Shown here: piece by piece, positions 48,014-56,839 of the stretch
Layout of the letters: each line of letters opens with the position of its first letter
Numbering within the stretch: position 1 is the stretch's first letter
NCBI RefSeq assembly: GCF_003143555.1
Contig: NZ_CP029347.1
Span: 434,001-498,000, forward strand
Direction of reading: 5' to 3'
DNA: 64,000 nt
Source: Saliniradius amylolyticus
GTDB lineage: Bacteria > Pseudomonadota > Gammaproteobacteria > Enterobacterales > Alteromonadaceae
The notes under the pieces: model-generated
The model's input: only the letters and a program-made list of their open reading frames with translations
Told to the model about the DNA's origin: nothing
Database searches by the model: none
Made by a program: the position numbers and the translations under genes

Positions 48014-49294
48014 TCAGAGTCTGGCCAGCACGCGATCGGCAGCGGCGATGGTCTGGTCAATAATGTCGTCAGTGTGAGCGGCGGACATAAATCCGGCCTC
48101 GTATGAGGCAGGGGCCAGATACACGCCCTCATCCAACATGCCGTGATAGAAGCGGTTAAACTGCTCCGTATTGGCGCTGATCACCTGTTGATAGCGAGTG
48201 ACCTTGGCATCCTTGGTGAAAAACAGTCCGAACATGCTGCCCGCGGTGTTCGTGGTTAAAGGAATCTTGTGTTTATCGGCCGCCGCTTTAATGCCGTCTA
48301 CCAGTTTGTTGGCTTTGCGGGTGAGCTCATCGTAAAGGCCCGGTTGTTGAATCGCCTTTAAAGATGCCAGTCCCGCAGCCATGGCTACCGGGTTACCTGC
48401 CAGAGTACCGGCCTGATACACAGGGCCATTGGGAGAGATATGGTTCATAATGTCTTTATGACCACCAAAGGCACCTACCGGCATACCGCCGCCGACAACC
48501 TTGCCCAAACAGGTCAGGTCGGGGGTAATGCCATAGTGAGCCTGAGCGCCGCCCAGGGCCACACGAAAGCCCGTCATCACTTCGTCAAAGATGAGCACCG
48601 AACCGTGTTGATCGCAGACGTCTCTCAGGCCTTGTAAGAACCCGTCTACTGGCGGCACACAATTCATATTGCCAGCTACCGGCTCGACGATAATTCCGGC
48701 GATTTGATCACCGGCCTGCTCGAACGCCTGCTTGACGCTGTCCAGATTATTGTATTCCACGGTAATGGTATGCTGGGCCAGGTCTGCAGGAACGCCTGGT
48801 GAGCTGGGCGTACCAAAGGTCAGCGCGCCGGAGCCAGCCTTAACCAGTAGCGAGTCAGCATGGCCGTGATAACAACCTTCAAACTTTACGATCTTGTCCC
48901 GCCCGGTGTAACCGCGAGCCAGACGAATGGCGCTCATGGTGGCTTCCGTGCCGGAGTTGACCATACGCACCATGTCCATGGAGGGCACCAGTTCGCTGAT
49001 CAAATCCGCCATTTCAACTTCGCTGCTGGTCGGTGCGCCGAAGCTCAGGCCTTTATCCACGGCCTTCAATACGGCGGCGTGAATATCCGGATGGTTATGG
49101 CCCATGACCATGGGGCCCCAGGACTGCACATAGTCGATGTAGTCCTTGCCGTCAGCGTCGGTCATATAGGCACCGTCGGCTTTTTCGAAAAACAGGGGAG
49201 TACCGCCCACCGCCTTAAAAGCGCGAACGGGGGAATTGACGCCACCGGGAATATGGGCTTGGGCGCGTTTAAACAGTTCAATAGATTTTTGCAT
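48014..49294 (-). CDS. hemL: Glutamate-1-semialdehyde 2,1-aminomutase
   Basis: HemL makes 5-aminolevulinate, the first committed tetrapyrrole precursor, with PLP. The 426-residue protein has [11 protein letters not shown], the cofactor-binding [28 protein letters not shown], and the PLP lysine in [16 protein letters not shown]. It follows pyrB by 3 nt and ends in a strong terminator, so the two are cotranscribed. hemJ, a later haem gene, lies about 1.2 kb beyond pyrB. Confidence 0.96.
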   Translation of the reverse strand: MQKSIELFKRAQAHIPGGVNSPVRAFKAVGGTPLFFEKADGAYMTDADGKDYIDYVQSWGPMVMGHNHPDIHAAVLKAVDKGLSFGAPTSSEVEMADLISELVPSMDMVRMVNSGTEATMSAIRLARGYTGRDKIVKFEGCYHGHADSLLVKAGSGALTFGTPSSPGVPADLAQHTITVEYNNLDSVKQAFEQAGDQIAGIIVEPVAGNMNCVPPVDGFLQGLRDVCDQHGSVLIFDEVMTGFRVALGGAQAHYGITPDLTCLGKVVGGGMPVGAFGGHKDIMNHISPNGPVYQAGTLAGNPVAMAAGLASLKAIQQPGLYDELTRKANKLVDGIKAAADKHKIPLTTNTAGSMFGLFFTKDAKVTRYQQVISANTEQFNRFYHGMLDEGVYLAPASYEAGFMSAAHTDDIIDQTIAAADRVLARL

Positions 49295-49297
49295 AGT

Positions 49298-50317
49298 TTA
49301 GGTGTTCACCTGTTTGTTACTGTACCACTGCACGTCGCAGTCATAGTTTTGCAGAATATTATCGACCCCAAGTGTCAGGGCGAATAGGGCCATGCGGATC
49401 AGCACGCCGTTATCCACCTGTCTGAATATGGCCAGATTGGGATTAAGGTTCAGATCATTGTCCAGTTCGTTGGCATCGGCGCGTGAGTCGCGCGGCAACG
49501 GATGCATGATGACGGTCTTGGACTGAAAGTGGCGAGTGTAGATATCCTGATTCAGTCGGAATTTGCCGCGATACTTATTCGCGTCATCCTGAGTGGCAAA
49601 GCGTTCTTCCTGCACCCGGGTCTGATAGCAGATGTCTGCATCCACACTGCCTTCCAGTTTGTCGGTGATGGTAAATCTGTGCCCGGCATTGCTGATGGTA
49701 TCCAGCACCGAGTCCGGCATGGCCAGCTCTTTCGGGGAGATCAGGGTAAAGCGAATATTGTCGTACAGACATAGCAGTTTGGACAGACTGTGCACCGTAC
49801 GGCCGTGTTTGAGATCACCGATCATAGCGATGTGCATACCGTCGATGGTTTCGCCATGGAACTGTAACTCTTTGTTGATGGTGTAGAGATCCAGCAGTGC
49901 CTGAGTAGGGTGCTCGTTGGAGCCGTCGCCGCCGTTAATCACCGGTACCCGGCTGCCTTCGGCAAATTCTGCCACCGAGCCTGCCTGGGGATGGCGCATG
50001 GCGACGATGTCCGAATAGCTGCTTAACACCCGGGCGGTATCGTACAGGGATTCGCCCTTGGCCAGTGCCGAGGACGTCATACCGGTGGTCTCCCTGACCT
50101 CTCCGCCCAGCAAATTGAAGGCGGTGCCGAAGCTGACCCGGGTTCGGGTACTGGCCTCAAAAAACAAATTACCCAGAATGGCTCCGTCTAAAACCTTGTT
50201 GCGCTTCTTACGATGAGCATAGGGTTCCATCTTATCCGCCACCGCAAAGATGGTTTCTATGCTGTCCCTGTCAAACTGATTAACCGACAGAATATGGCTG
50301 CCGCGAAACTCGTTCAT
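49298..50317 (-). CDS. pyrB: Aspartate carbamoyltransferase
   Basis: PyrB condenses carbamoyl phosphate with aspartate in pyrimidine synthesis. The 339-residue protein has the carbamoyl-phosphate loop FEASTRTRVSF, the DGSNEHPTQALLDLY segment and MHPLPRDSRADANELD near the C-terminus. It is longer than the 311-residue E. coli catalytic chain, and no pyrI regulatory gene is adjacent, as in the larger unlinked type of Alteromonadales and Vibrio relatives. First gene of pyrB-hemL. I saw no attenuator leader upstream. Confidence 0.94.
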   Translation of the reverse strand: MNEFRGSHILSVNQFDRDSIETIFAVADKMEPYAHRKKRNKVLDGAILGNLFFEASTRTRVSFGTAFNLLGGEVRETTGMTSSALAKGESLYDTARVLSSYSDIVAMRHPQAGSVAEFAEGSRVPVINGGDGSNEHPTQALLDLYTINKELQFHGETIDGMHIAMIGDLKHGRTVHSLSKLLCLYDNIRFTLISPKELAMPDSVLDTISNAGHRFTITDKLEGSVDADICYQTRVQEERFATQDDANKYRGKFRLNQDIYTRHFQSKTVIMHPLPRDSRADANELDNDLNLNPNLAIFRQVDNGVLIRMALFALTLGVDNILQNYDCDVQWYSNKQVNT

Positions 50318-50487
50318 GCTGAATTGCCGATGATGGTGAATATTGGCCCAATTCTAGCAATCCGAGTCGATGAACACTATCTCTGCGCATGACAATGAGT
50401 GGGCCATCGGATACCGTAGTGATTCCTTAGGTATTGTAAAATATTCCTAATAGTGGTTTGTCATCCCCGCTTTTATTAGGGCGCAGC

Positions 50488-50509
50488 GTTAAATTGGTTT
50501 AAATTTAAC
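50488..50509 (+). promoter_or_regulatory. Candidate operator: 8-bp inverted repeat ahead of the ParA-like gene
   Basis: GTTAAATT (50488-50495) and AATTTAAC (50502-50509) are perfect inverted repeats with a 6-nt spacer. They end 42 nt before the ParA-like ATG. Ribbon-helix-helix proteins commonly bind such short palindromes, and one is encoded two genes on. It could also be a partition centromere-like site. Regulation is inferred. Confidence 0.5.
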
Positions 50510-50551
50510 CAGTGTTCAGTAGCAATCTCCGTGATCGGAAGGGGGAATACC

Positions 50552-51259
50552 ATGATCATTCTCGTCGGAGGCGAAAAAGGCGGCAGCGGCAAGAGCTGCC
50601 TGGCCCAAAATATTGCCGTTTATCTGCGCCGCGAGCGCAAGGCCAAGGTCCTGATGGTGGATTGTGATCCGCAGCGCACCACTTCAGACTGGATTCATGA
50701 GCGTAACAACAATGAGCAGGACTTGCCCACCATTAACTGTGTACAGTTATATGGAAAAATACGCAACGAGCTGTTGAGTATGAAGGAGCTCTACGATTAT
50801 GTGATCGTCGATTGTGGTGGTCAGGATAATCTGGCGCTGCGTTCCTCCATGGCGGTGGCCGACCATATTCTGATGCCGCTTCGGCCGAAGCGCCGGGATC
50901 TGAAGACGGTGCCGCACATGGAAGACATCGTCTCCACCTGTAAAATGGTGAATCCCAGAATGAATGTGGCCTTTGTGGTCACTCAGTGTCCGTCGTTGCC
51001 GAATCTCGCGGGACGTATCATTGAAGCCAAAGAGGTATGCCGTTCCTTCGAGTTGCCGGTGCTGAATACGGTGACTTACAGTCGTAATATTTATGACGAC
51101 AGTGAGGAGCAGGGGCTGTCAGTGATGGAAAATGAGCCCAACGGCAAAGCCGCTCAGGAAATCCGCAGTATCGTTGACGAGCTATTGGCTCGGGGAAAGG
51201 GGGAGTCGTCGAATGACCTTCAGCAGTCTGATGCGAAAATCGCCATCGGCCACGCCTAA
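50552..51259 (+). CDS. ParA/MinD-like P-loop ATPase
   Basis: A 235-residue ATPase of the ParA/MinD superfamily. It has the deviant Walker A box GEKGGSGKSC near residue 7 (both signature lysines present), the Walker A' VDCDPQRTTSDW and the Walker B-like YVIVDCGGQDN. The size is that of small, non-DNA-binding ParA proteins that position cargo by a partner protein. The ATG follows GGAAGGGGG. The next gene overlaps its end and encodes a ribbon-helix-helix protein, so the pair resembles type Ib plasmid partition cassettes, but it sits among conserved housekeeping genes. Confidence 0.88.
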   Translation: MIILVGGEKGGSGKSCLAQNIAVYLRRERKAKVLMVDCDPQRTTSDWIHERNNNEQDLPTINCVQLYGKIRNELLSMKELYDYVIVDCGGQDNLALRSSMAVADHILMPLRPKRRDLKTVPHMEDIVSTCKMVNPRMNVAFVVTQCPSLPNLAGRIIEAKEVCRSFELPVLNTVTYSRNIYDDSEEQGLSVMENEPNGKAAQEIRSIVDELLARGKGESSNDLQQSDAKIAIGHA

Positions 51260-51542
51260 ACCCAGGCTGACGGCGGACGAGTTTATCGACCAGGCCAGCT
51301 ATTATGCCGCTGGTCAGGCTCATCCCAAGCTAAAGGTGGTTGAGAGCCCGGGGCCAGTAAGTCCGTGTGCGGGCGAACCGATGAAAACCACCTCCGTTCG
51401 TCTGACCGATGACGCCAGGGAAACGCTGGATGCGTTGAGCCAGAAGACCGGCATTTCCCGTTCCCGACTGGTGCGTATCTGGCTGGGACAACTGGACCCC
51501 GAAGTGGAGGCGCAATCCTTCTTAGCCAGTGTGATTCGCTAG
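51213..51542 (+). CDS. Ribbon-helix-helix protein, partner of the ParA-like ATPase
   Basis: A 109-residue protein. The first half is a basic, probably disordered tail (SSLMRKSPSATPKPRLTADEF) of the kind that stimulates ParA ATPases. The second half is a CopG/MetJ-type ribbon-helix-helix: KTTSVRLTDDARETLDALSQ then KTGISRSRLVRIWLGQL (about 61-98). The ATG lies 47 nt inside the end of the ATPase gene, behind GGGGGAG. Its stop shares CTAG with hemJ on the other strand. Role as DNA-binding adaptor is inferred. Confidence 0.8.
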   Translation: MTFSSLMRKSPSATPKPRLTADEFIDQASYYAAGQAHPKLKVVESPGPVSPCAGEPMKTTSVRLTDDARETLDALSQKTGISRSRLVRIWLGQLDPEVEAQSFLASVIR

Positions 51543-51961
51543 AAGGGTTTCAATACCGCCAGCAGAATAACCGCCAACAATACCAGCACCGGCGTCTCGT
51601 TTAAGATGCGATAAAAACGGGCCGAGTGCTGGTTTTTATCCACGGCGAAGCGCTTCATCAGCACAAACAGATATCCGTGATAAACATACAGCGCCAATAC
51701 CAGCAATAGTTTGGCATGCAACCAGCCTGAGGCCTTTAGCCACGCCATTCCATAAACGCCAATCAGCCAGAGGCCGAATACCAGTGTCAGGACGGCAAAA
51801 GGCGTGACAAACCACCACAGACGACGCTCCATCACCTTGAAGGTGTCTTTCACTGCTTGTTCGCTGGCCTCGGCATGATAAACAAACAGTCGCGGTAAAT
51901 AGAACAGACCCGCAAACCAGGCCACCATAAAAAATACATGAAAGGCTTTTAACCACAACAT
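51539..51961 (-). CDS. hemJ: HemJ-type protoporphyrinogen IX oxidase
   Basis: HemJ oxidises protoporphyrinogen IX in haem synthesis in bacteria that lack HemG or HemY. The 140-residue membrane protein has four helices. Conserved residues of the family are visible: His8 in KAFHVFFMVAWFAGLFYLPR, the WLHAKLLLVL helix with its His-Lys, and RxxNExPV-like RILNETPVLVLL. It is directly followed upstream by the CLC gene (TAGATG junction). Confidence 0.92.
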   Translation of the reverse strand: MLWLKAFHVFFMVAWFAGLFYLPRLFVYHAEASEQAVKDTFKVMERRLWWFVTPFAVLTLVFGLWLIGVYGMAWLKASGWLHAKLLLVLALYVYHGYLFVLMKRFAVDKNQHSARFYRILNETPVLVLLAVILLAVLKPF

Positions 51962-53644
51962 CTAATATTGCTCCAGCATGATTTCGTTTCTGAGCTGATT
52001 CCAGGTCAACACGCCCAGCACGTCGCTTTCGTCCTTGCCGTAGATATACACTGCGCCATCGCGTTTAGCCTGTAGGGCATTATAGGCCTCGGCCAGAGTA
52101 GCCTGGCTGGCAATGGCCGGCATGGGGAAGCTGCGGGTGGGGGTTTCTTCATTGGTGGACAGGCTGACATCGTATTGGATATACAGGTATTCCACTTCGT
52201 CGTCTTTCTCCCGCCGGTGAATAATGGCGTGATCCGGGTACTTATTCAACTGAGCCAGCAGCTGTTGTTCGTTGGCGTTATGCAGCAACCGAAACGCCGG
52301 ATTCATCATCGCCAACACACCGGTTTTTTGCAGGTGGGCCTGCACCGAGGAGTTGCGGTAGCTGAGCTTCTGGAATTCCAGCTGCTGAAGGAATATAGAT
52401 CGGTTTTTAAACAGCTGGGTTGAGGTGACATAGGCCGGTACGATCACCAGCATCGCCGGTAAGATAACCTCGGGCGAGAAGGACAACTCCATCACCGCCG
52501 ACAGTGCAGCCAGAGGTGCGTGTAATACAGCGGTAAGCAGTCCGGCAATGCCCAGCAGGGCGAAGCTGCTGACGTAATCCTGCGACTGGGGCATCCATAA
52601 AGTCAGGGGCACTAAAAGCAGGGTGCCAGCCAGTGCGCCCATACCGAATACGGGGCCGATAACCCCGCCGGGCACACCCAGCCCCAGCGCACCAATGGTG
52701 AGCAGAAACTTGGCCGCCAGGATCGCCGATAGCAGCATCAGGTTTTCTGGCTGCTCAATCACAAACTGAATGGCGCTGACCCCGGAGCCCATCGCTTGAG
52801 GCAGCATGTAGCCGACGATGGACGTCAGCAAAGCCGCCAACAGTAGTCGCGTCACCATGCTTAAGGGGCGGGTAGCTCGGATCAAAAACATCAACTGGCG
52901 GTTAAACAGGGTCGCTAAAGCCCCAAGGCCGATACCGAACAGCACCAGGTACAGATAGTACCACTGAGGCAAACTGACAAAGCGCAAGAAAGCCAGTTCA
53001 CTGGCCTCGCCGAACACGACGCGGGTCAATACCGAGCCACAGGCCGCGGCCAGCATCACAGGCACAAACAGGTGGATACGGTATTCTCGTAGCACCACCT
53101 CCATCACAAAAATCACGGCCGCAAACGGGGTATTAAAAGAGGCTGAGATGCCTGCGGCGATTCCGCAGCCTACCAGAATCCGGGTGCTGTTATAGGGCAG
53201 TTTCAGCCAGCGTCCGATAAAGCCTGAGGCGGCAGCCCCCAAATGCACCGAGGGCCCCTCCCGGCCCACCGAGAAACCGCTGGCCAGCGCCAATACGCCA
53301 CCAAAAAATTGGTTCAGGGTACTGCGCAGCGGAATATAGCCATAGCTGTGCTTTAAACGGTGGATGACATAAGGGATGCCGGTGCGGTAATGTTTAAATC
53401 CAGACGCGTAGGCGAACAACAGAATTAACACAACCCCGGCAAAGGGCAGAAACAGCCGCTCGAAGGCGGGCATCGTGGTAAAGTCGTCGACCTGTTGCAG
53501 ATACAGAAGCTGCAAATGTTCAATGGCTAAGCGAAACAGGATGATCAACAAAGCTGCACTACTGCCGGCAACAATGCCCAGCACACAAAGCTGAACCGAG
53601 GTCTTGGGTTGAGCCAGTATAAATCGCAGCCGATCGAGAAACAT
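51962..53644 (-). CDS. CLC-family chloride channel/transporter with a C-terminal CBS region
   Basis: The product has 560 residues. The membrane part (about 15-440) has ten or more helices and the CLC signatures GREGPSVHLGA (gating Glu) and GVPGGVIGPVFG. Residues around 460-560 form a CBS-domain region (NPAFRLLHNA, and VLTWNQLRNEI at the end). Compared by eye with E. coli ClcA, the GSGIP motif is RTGIP, the internal proton glutamate position in FVMEVV is Val, and the outer Tyr site is Phe, so it may conduct or couple differently. It is just upstream of hemJ. Confidence 0.9.
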   Translation of the reverse strand: MFLDRLRFILAQPKTSVQLCVLGIVAGSSAALLIILFRLAIEHLQLLYLQQVDDFTTMPAFERLFLPFAGVVLILLFAYASGFKHYRTGIPYVIHRLKHSYGYIPLRSTLNQFFGGVLALASGFSVGREGPSVHLGAAASGFIGRWLKLPYNSTRILVGCGIAAGISASFNTPFAAVIFVMEVVLREYRIHLFVPVMLAAACGSVLTRVVFGEASELAFLRFVSLPQWYYLYLVLFGIGLGALATLFNRQLMFLIRATRPLSMVTRLLLAALLTSIVGYMLPQAMGSGVSAIQFVIEQPENLMLLSAILAAKFLLTIGALGLGVPGGVIGPVFGMGALAGTLLLVPLTLWMPQSQDYVSSFALLGIAGLLTAVLHAPLAALSAVMELSFSPEVILPAMLVIVPAYVTSTQLFKNRSIFLQQLEFQKLSYRNSSVQAHLQKTGVLAMMNPAFRLLHNANEQQLLAQLNKYPDHAIIHRREKDDEVEYLYIQYDVSLSTNEETPTRSFPMPAIASQATLAEAYNALQAKRDGAVYIYGKDESDVLGVLTWNQLRNEIMLEQY

Positions 53645-53737
53645 GAGCACCACAATTGCAGACGGTTGGTTAAAGTCTAACACAAGTGTTTGTAATTAAA
53701 GAAAATTGAAAAGAAGAAACCAAAGCGGGTAACAAAA

Positions 53738-54454
53738 TTGAAGATTCAGGATATTAAGGCCCGGCTTGGGGCGATGCGCTTCTACCTGATGAGTTTGGCG
53801 CTATTGGCCCTGGTGGCCTATCTGGGTTACGAAGTTGGCCATTATCGCCAGCAGGCGCAGGACAAAACCATTCAAGGTTTGCGCAACAGCCTGACGTCGG
53901 TTACGGATAAAAATAATGAGCTGGTGCGCAAACTCAATGTGTTAGGTGTGGAATTGGAGGTGGAGCGCCTCGCCAATCAAAATAACCAGTCACAGTTACA
54001 TCAGGCCATTCAGGGACAGGCGGCGCTTAAGCAGGAGCTGTCCTTCTATCAGCGAGTAATGGCCCCCGAGCTTCAGGAGCAGGGCGTCGCCATCGATGAT
54101 TTTACGGTGCAGCCCAGCAGCATTCCCGGCCACTACCATTTTTCTCTGGTAATGATGCAGCAAAGCCAGCGTAATGAGTTTGTCAGGGGGAAGGCGTCGG
54201 TGTTGATTTTTGGCAGTCAGCAGGGGAAGGATAAACAGTATGACCTGTTGGAGCTGGACACCAGTGTTAATGGTCCGCTGTCGTTTAACTTTCGCTTCTT
54301 CGAAGTGTTGGAAGGCAATTTTACCTTACCCGAAGGCTTTATCCCCGAGCGGGTTGAAGTGCATTTTTCCGCCTCCAAGCCTGAGCGACAGAGCCTTCAC
54401 CGGGCCTTTGTCTGGCCTTTGGGCGAACAGACGCCATTGGCGGATAATAATTGA
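53738..54454 (+). CDS. DUF6776-like membrane-anchored coiled-coil protein
   Basis: A 238-residue protein with one N-terminal helix (about 14-32), a coiled coil (about 35-105, NNELVRKLNVLGVELEVERL) and a C-terminal beta-rich domain (about 110-225, HYHFSLVMMQQSQ, GPLSFNFRFFEVLEG). The layout fits the small family found near erpA in marine gammaproteobacteria; the role is unknown. The first possible start is TTG; an ATG 12 codons later (MRFYLMSLALL) would keep the helix and is equally credible. It is about 60 nt upstream of erpA. Confidence 0.75.
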   Translation: MKIQDIKARLGAMRFYLMSLALLALVAYLGYEVGHYRQQAQDKTIQGLRNSLTSVTDKNNELVRKLNVLGVELEVERLANQNNQSQLHQAIQGQAALKQELSFYQRVMAPELQEQGVAIDDFTVQPSSIPGHYHFSLVMMQQSQRNEFVRGKASVLIFGSQQGKDKQYDLLELDTSVNGPLSFNFRFFEVLEGNFTLPEGFIPERVEVHFSASKPERQSLHRAFVWPLGEQTPLADNN

Positions 54455-54515
54455 TGAAATTAGTCAGGTATTAGATAATGGGTAACAGATTGTTGTTACC
54501 CCTGAGAGGTTGTCT

Positions 54516-54863
54516 ATGAGCGCAGTGCAAGCCGCGACCCCGATTGAGTTTTCCGATGCCGCCGCCCTGAAAGTTAAGGAGTTGGTGCAGGAAGAGGAAA
54601 ATCCAAACCTGAAATTACGGGTGTATGTCACCGGCGGGGGGTGCTCTGGATTTCAGTACGGTTTCACCTTCGATGAGAAGGTCAATGAAGGCGACATGGC
54701 CATCGAGAAAGACAGTGTCACCTTAGTGGTGGATCCCATGAGCCTGCAGTATCTGGTCGGCGGTGTAGTGGACTATGTGGATGGTCTTGAGGGCAGCCGT
54801 TTTCTGGTCAACAATCCCAATGCCACTACCACATGCGGTTGTGGTGCCAGCTTTAGCGTCTGA
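54516..54863 (+). CDS. erpA: Iron-sulfur cluster insertion protein ErpA
   Basis: ErpA is an A-type carrier that delivers Fe-S clusters to apoproteins such as IspG. The 115-residue protein has the A-type core and the three cluster cysteines: [11 protein letters not shown] at about 42-47 and TTCGCGASF at the C-terminus (two Cys). Its TGA overlaps the next gene's ATG by one base (TGATG). The in-frame TTG two codons upstream is less likely. Confidence 0.96.
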   Translation: MSAVQAATPIEFSDAAALKVKELVQEEENPNLKLRVYVTGGGCSGFQYGFTFDEKVNEGDMAIEKDSVTLVVDPMSLQYLVGGVVDYVDGLEGSRFLVNNPNATTTCGCGASFSV

Positions 54864-56251
54864 TGTTGCGTGCTCTCCTGCTTTTGGGGTTATTAGTCTG
54901 TTCTGGACTGGTAACCGCTGAGCAGGTGATCGAGCTGGATGGCTCCGGCGACGATAAACCCAAATCCAATCACGCACTTTTTGTCGAACAGCTTTTAGAT
55001 CAAGCCTATGCGCGACTGGGTTATCAGGTTAACTACACCTTTATTCCTCTCAAACGCAGCACGCGTGCAGCCAATGCTGGCATTATCGATGGTCTGCGTG
55101 CTCGCGTAGAGCAATTGCCCAACGAGTTTCCCAACCTGATCCGGGTAGATCATCCACTGTTTGATTTTCAGACGGTGTTGGTGGGTGATCGGCGGGTTTG
55201 TGGGATTTGCGATTACTCACAGATTCTAAGCCTGGCTATGCCACGAGGCTTCAAAGCCGGACAACAATGGTTAGAGATGCACCCCAGAGAGTCATTGCGG
55301 GTGACCAGAGTGTTGTCGGCGGAGGCGGCTCTAAACATGCAGGCCTCGGGGCGGGTGGATGCCGCGCTAATGGCCGATACCATGTTACCGGAGACTGTCC
55401 ACACCCAGGAGCCTCACCGTATTATCGTGCCTTTAAAAGTGCAGACCGATTACCACTATCTGCATAAGAAACACCGAAAGCTGGCCGACCATCTGGGCAA
55501 GCACCTGGCATCGATGGAGAAAGAAGGAACCATCGCATTGCTCCGGAAACAGTACGGTATTAAAGCGCCTCAACTGTCCGCCGGCGGACCGGTTATTCGA
55601 TCTATTACTGTGGCGACGGCGCCATGGGGAGACTATACCCAGTTTCCTGATGACAGTTACTGGCGCCTGCTAAACGCCATTTTTGGCCCAGAGGGGATTA
55701 CCGTTAACCCCCGGCTCTCCAACTGGCGACGGGCAAAGATGGAGTTCTCGAACGGGCGTCACGATATATTGCTGGGAGCCTATCGCAATGAGATAAGCGG
55801 CAATATGCGCTCGGCCGAGGTACATCTGGAGTATGAGAGCGATGTGGTGGCTATTGCGAAAGACGCCTCAACCCTGTCTCAGGTGTTTGAGCAGCATCAG
55901 AACGCTACTGCCTGTGTGGTTATGGGGTATCACTTTGAACAGTGGTTGCCCGAACACGTGAAGCTTTATCAGGTCAGGGATATTAACCAGTGTTTACAGC
56001 TACTGGATAACGACAAGCTGCAGATCGTGGTCGATTATCCGTATAACCTGTCCGAACACCGGGAGGCTTACGCCACCCGGGTTATTCACCCCGGTCTGCC
56101 GGTATTTGCACTATTCCAGGATTCGGCCAGAGGTGAGCGACTTAAACGATTATTTGACCGGCGAATGCGGGAGTTGGTGCTCGCGGGAGAGGCCAAACAA
56201 TACTACCCTGATTTGGCTCAATTGTATTTTTCTCCACGCTCACAAGATTAA
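54863..56251 (+). CDS. Tandem solute-binding-domain protein (two SBP family 3 halves)
   Basis: The 462-residue precursor has a signal peptide (about 1-19) and two periplasmic-binding-protein-like halves. The first half (about 20-235, KSNHALFVEQLLDQAYARLGYQVNYTF to EKEGTIALLRKQYGIK) and the second (about 245-460, ITVATAPWGDYTQFPDDSYWRLLNAIF to FDRRMRELVLAG) each look like the ligand-binding fold. No transmembrane or signalling output domain is present. It is translationally coupled to erpA and followed at 12 nt by a GST gene. Function unknown. Confidence 0.8.
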   Translation: MLRALLLLGLLVCSGLVTAEQVIELDGSGDDKPKSNHALFVEQLLDQAYARLGYQVNYTFIPLKRSTRAANAGIIDGLRARVEQLPNEFPNLIRVDHPLFDFQTVLVGDRRVCGICDYSQILSLAMPRGFKAGQQWLEMHPRESLRVTRVLSAEAALNMQASGRVDAALMADTMLPETVHTQEPHRIIVPLKVQTDYHYLHKKHRKLADHLGKHLASMEKEGTIALLRKQYGIKAPQLSAGGPVIRSITVATAPWGDYTQFPDDSYWRLLNAIFGPEGITVNPRLSNWRRAKMEFSNGRHDILLGAYRNEISGNMRSAEVHLEYESDVVAIAKDASTLSQVFEQHQNATACVVMGYHFEQWLPEHVKLYQVRDINQCLQLLDNDKLQIVVDYPYNLSEHREAYATRVIHPGLPVFALFQDSARGERLKRLFDRRMRELVLAGEAKQYYPDLAQLYFSPRSQD

Positions 56252-56263
56252 GAGGATGGCAGC

Positions 56264-56839
56264 ATGTTAACTCTATACGGTTCCACCACATCGCCTTTTG
56301 TTCGTCGGCTGCGTATCTGGCTGGCGAATACCGAGCATGAGTTTGTAAACCTGCAAATCTTCGAAGGGCCGGACAGGGCCAAACTGGCCCAGGAAAATCC
56401 GACCCTGAAAATCCCCATGATTAAGCAAGACGGTCAGGTCATCTATGATTCGCGGGTCATTTTTCGTTTCCTGAACGAGCAATATCAACGCGAACAGCTG
56501 AGCTGGCAACAGGAGAACTTTCTGACCCTGATCGACTCGGCCAATGACTCCTTTGTTGAATTGCTGATGTTGCAACGCTCGGGCATGGACGGCGACAAAG
56601 ACGCCTTGTTTTTGCGCCTGCAGCGGGAGCGGGTAGATACCATACTGGACCACTTGAATACGCTGGTGGAGCAGGGTGAATTCGACCAGTGGCATTACCC
56701 GGCGATTTGCCTGTATTGCCTGATCGATTGGGTAGAATTCAGGCAGCTGCATGACCTTACGGGACTGGACGCATTAAAAGAATTTCGAACCAGGCACCGT
56801 GATCGCATCGAAGTGACCAGCACGGATCCCCGGTCTTAA
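56264..56839 (+). CDS. Glutathione S-transferase family protein
   Basis: The 191-residue protein has the thioredoxin-like N-terminal domain of GSTs (LTLYGSTTSPFVRRLRIWLA, then NPTLKIPMIKQDGQVIYDSRVI, with the cis-Pro and the glutathione-binding DS), and an alpha-helical C-terminal domain. The active-site Ser/Thr/Cys position is in STTSPF. It follows the tandem binding-protein gene at 12 nt, and its stop shares TTAA with the convergent phosphatase-kinase gene. Confidence 0.87.
   Translation: MLTLYGSTTSPFVRRLRIWLANTEHEFVNLQIFEGPDRAKLAQENPTLKIPMIKQDGQVIYDSRVIFRFLNEQYQREQLSWQQENFLTLIDSANDSFVELLMLQRSGMDGDKDALFLRLQRERVDTILDHLNTLVEQGEFDQWHYPAICLYCLIDWVEFRQLHDLTGLDALKEFRTRHRDRIEVTSTDPRS

Noticed and set aside
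50552-51542. Integrated plasmid or prophage
   Set aside because: No replication, integrase or phage genes flank the ParA/RHH pair; neighbours are conserved housekeeping genes.
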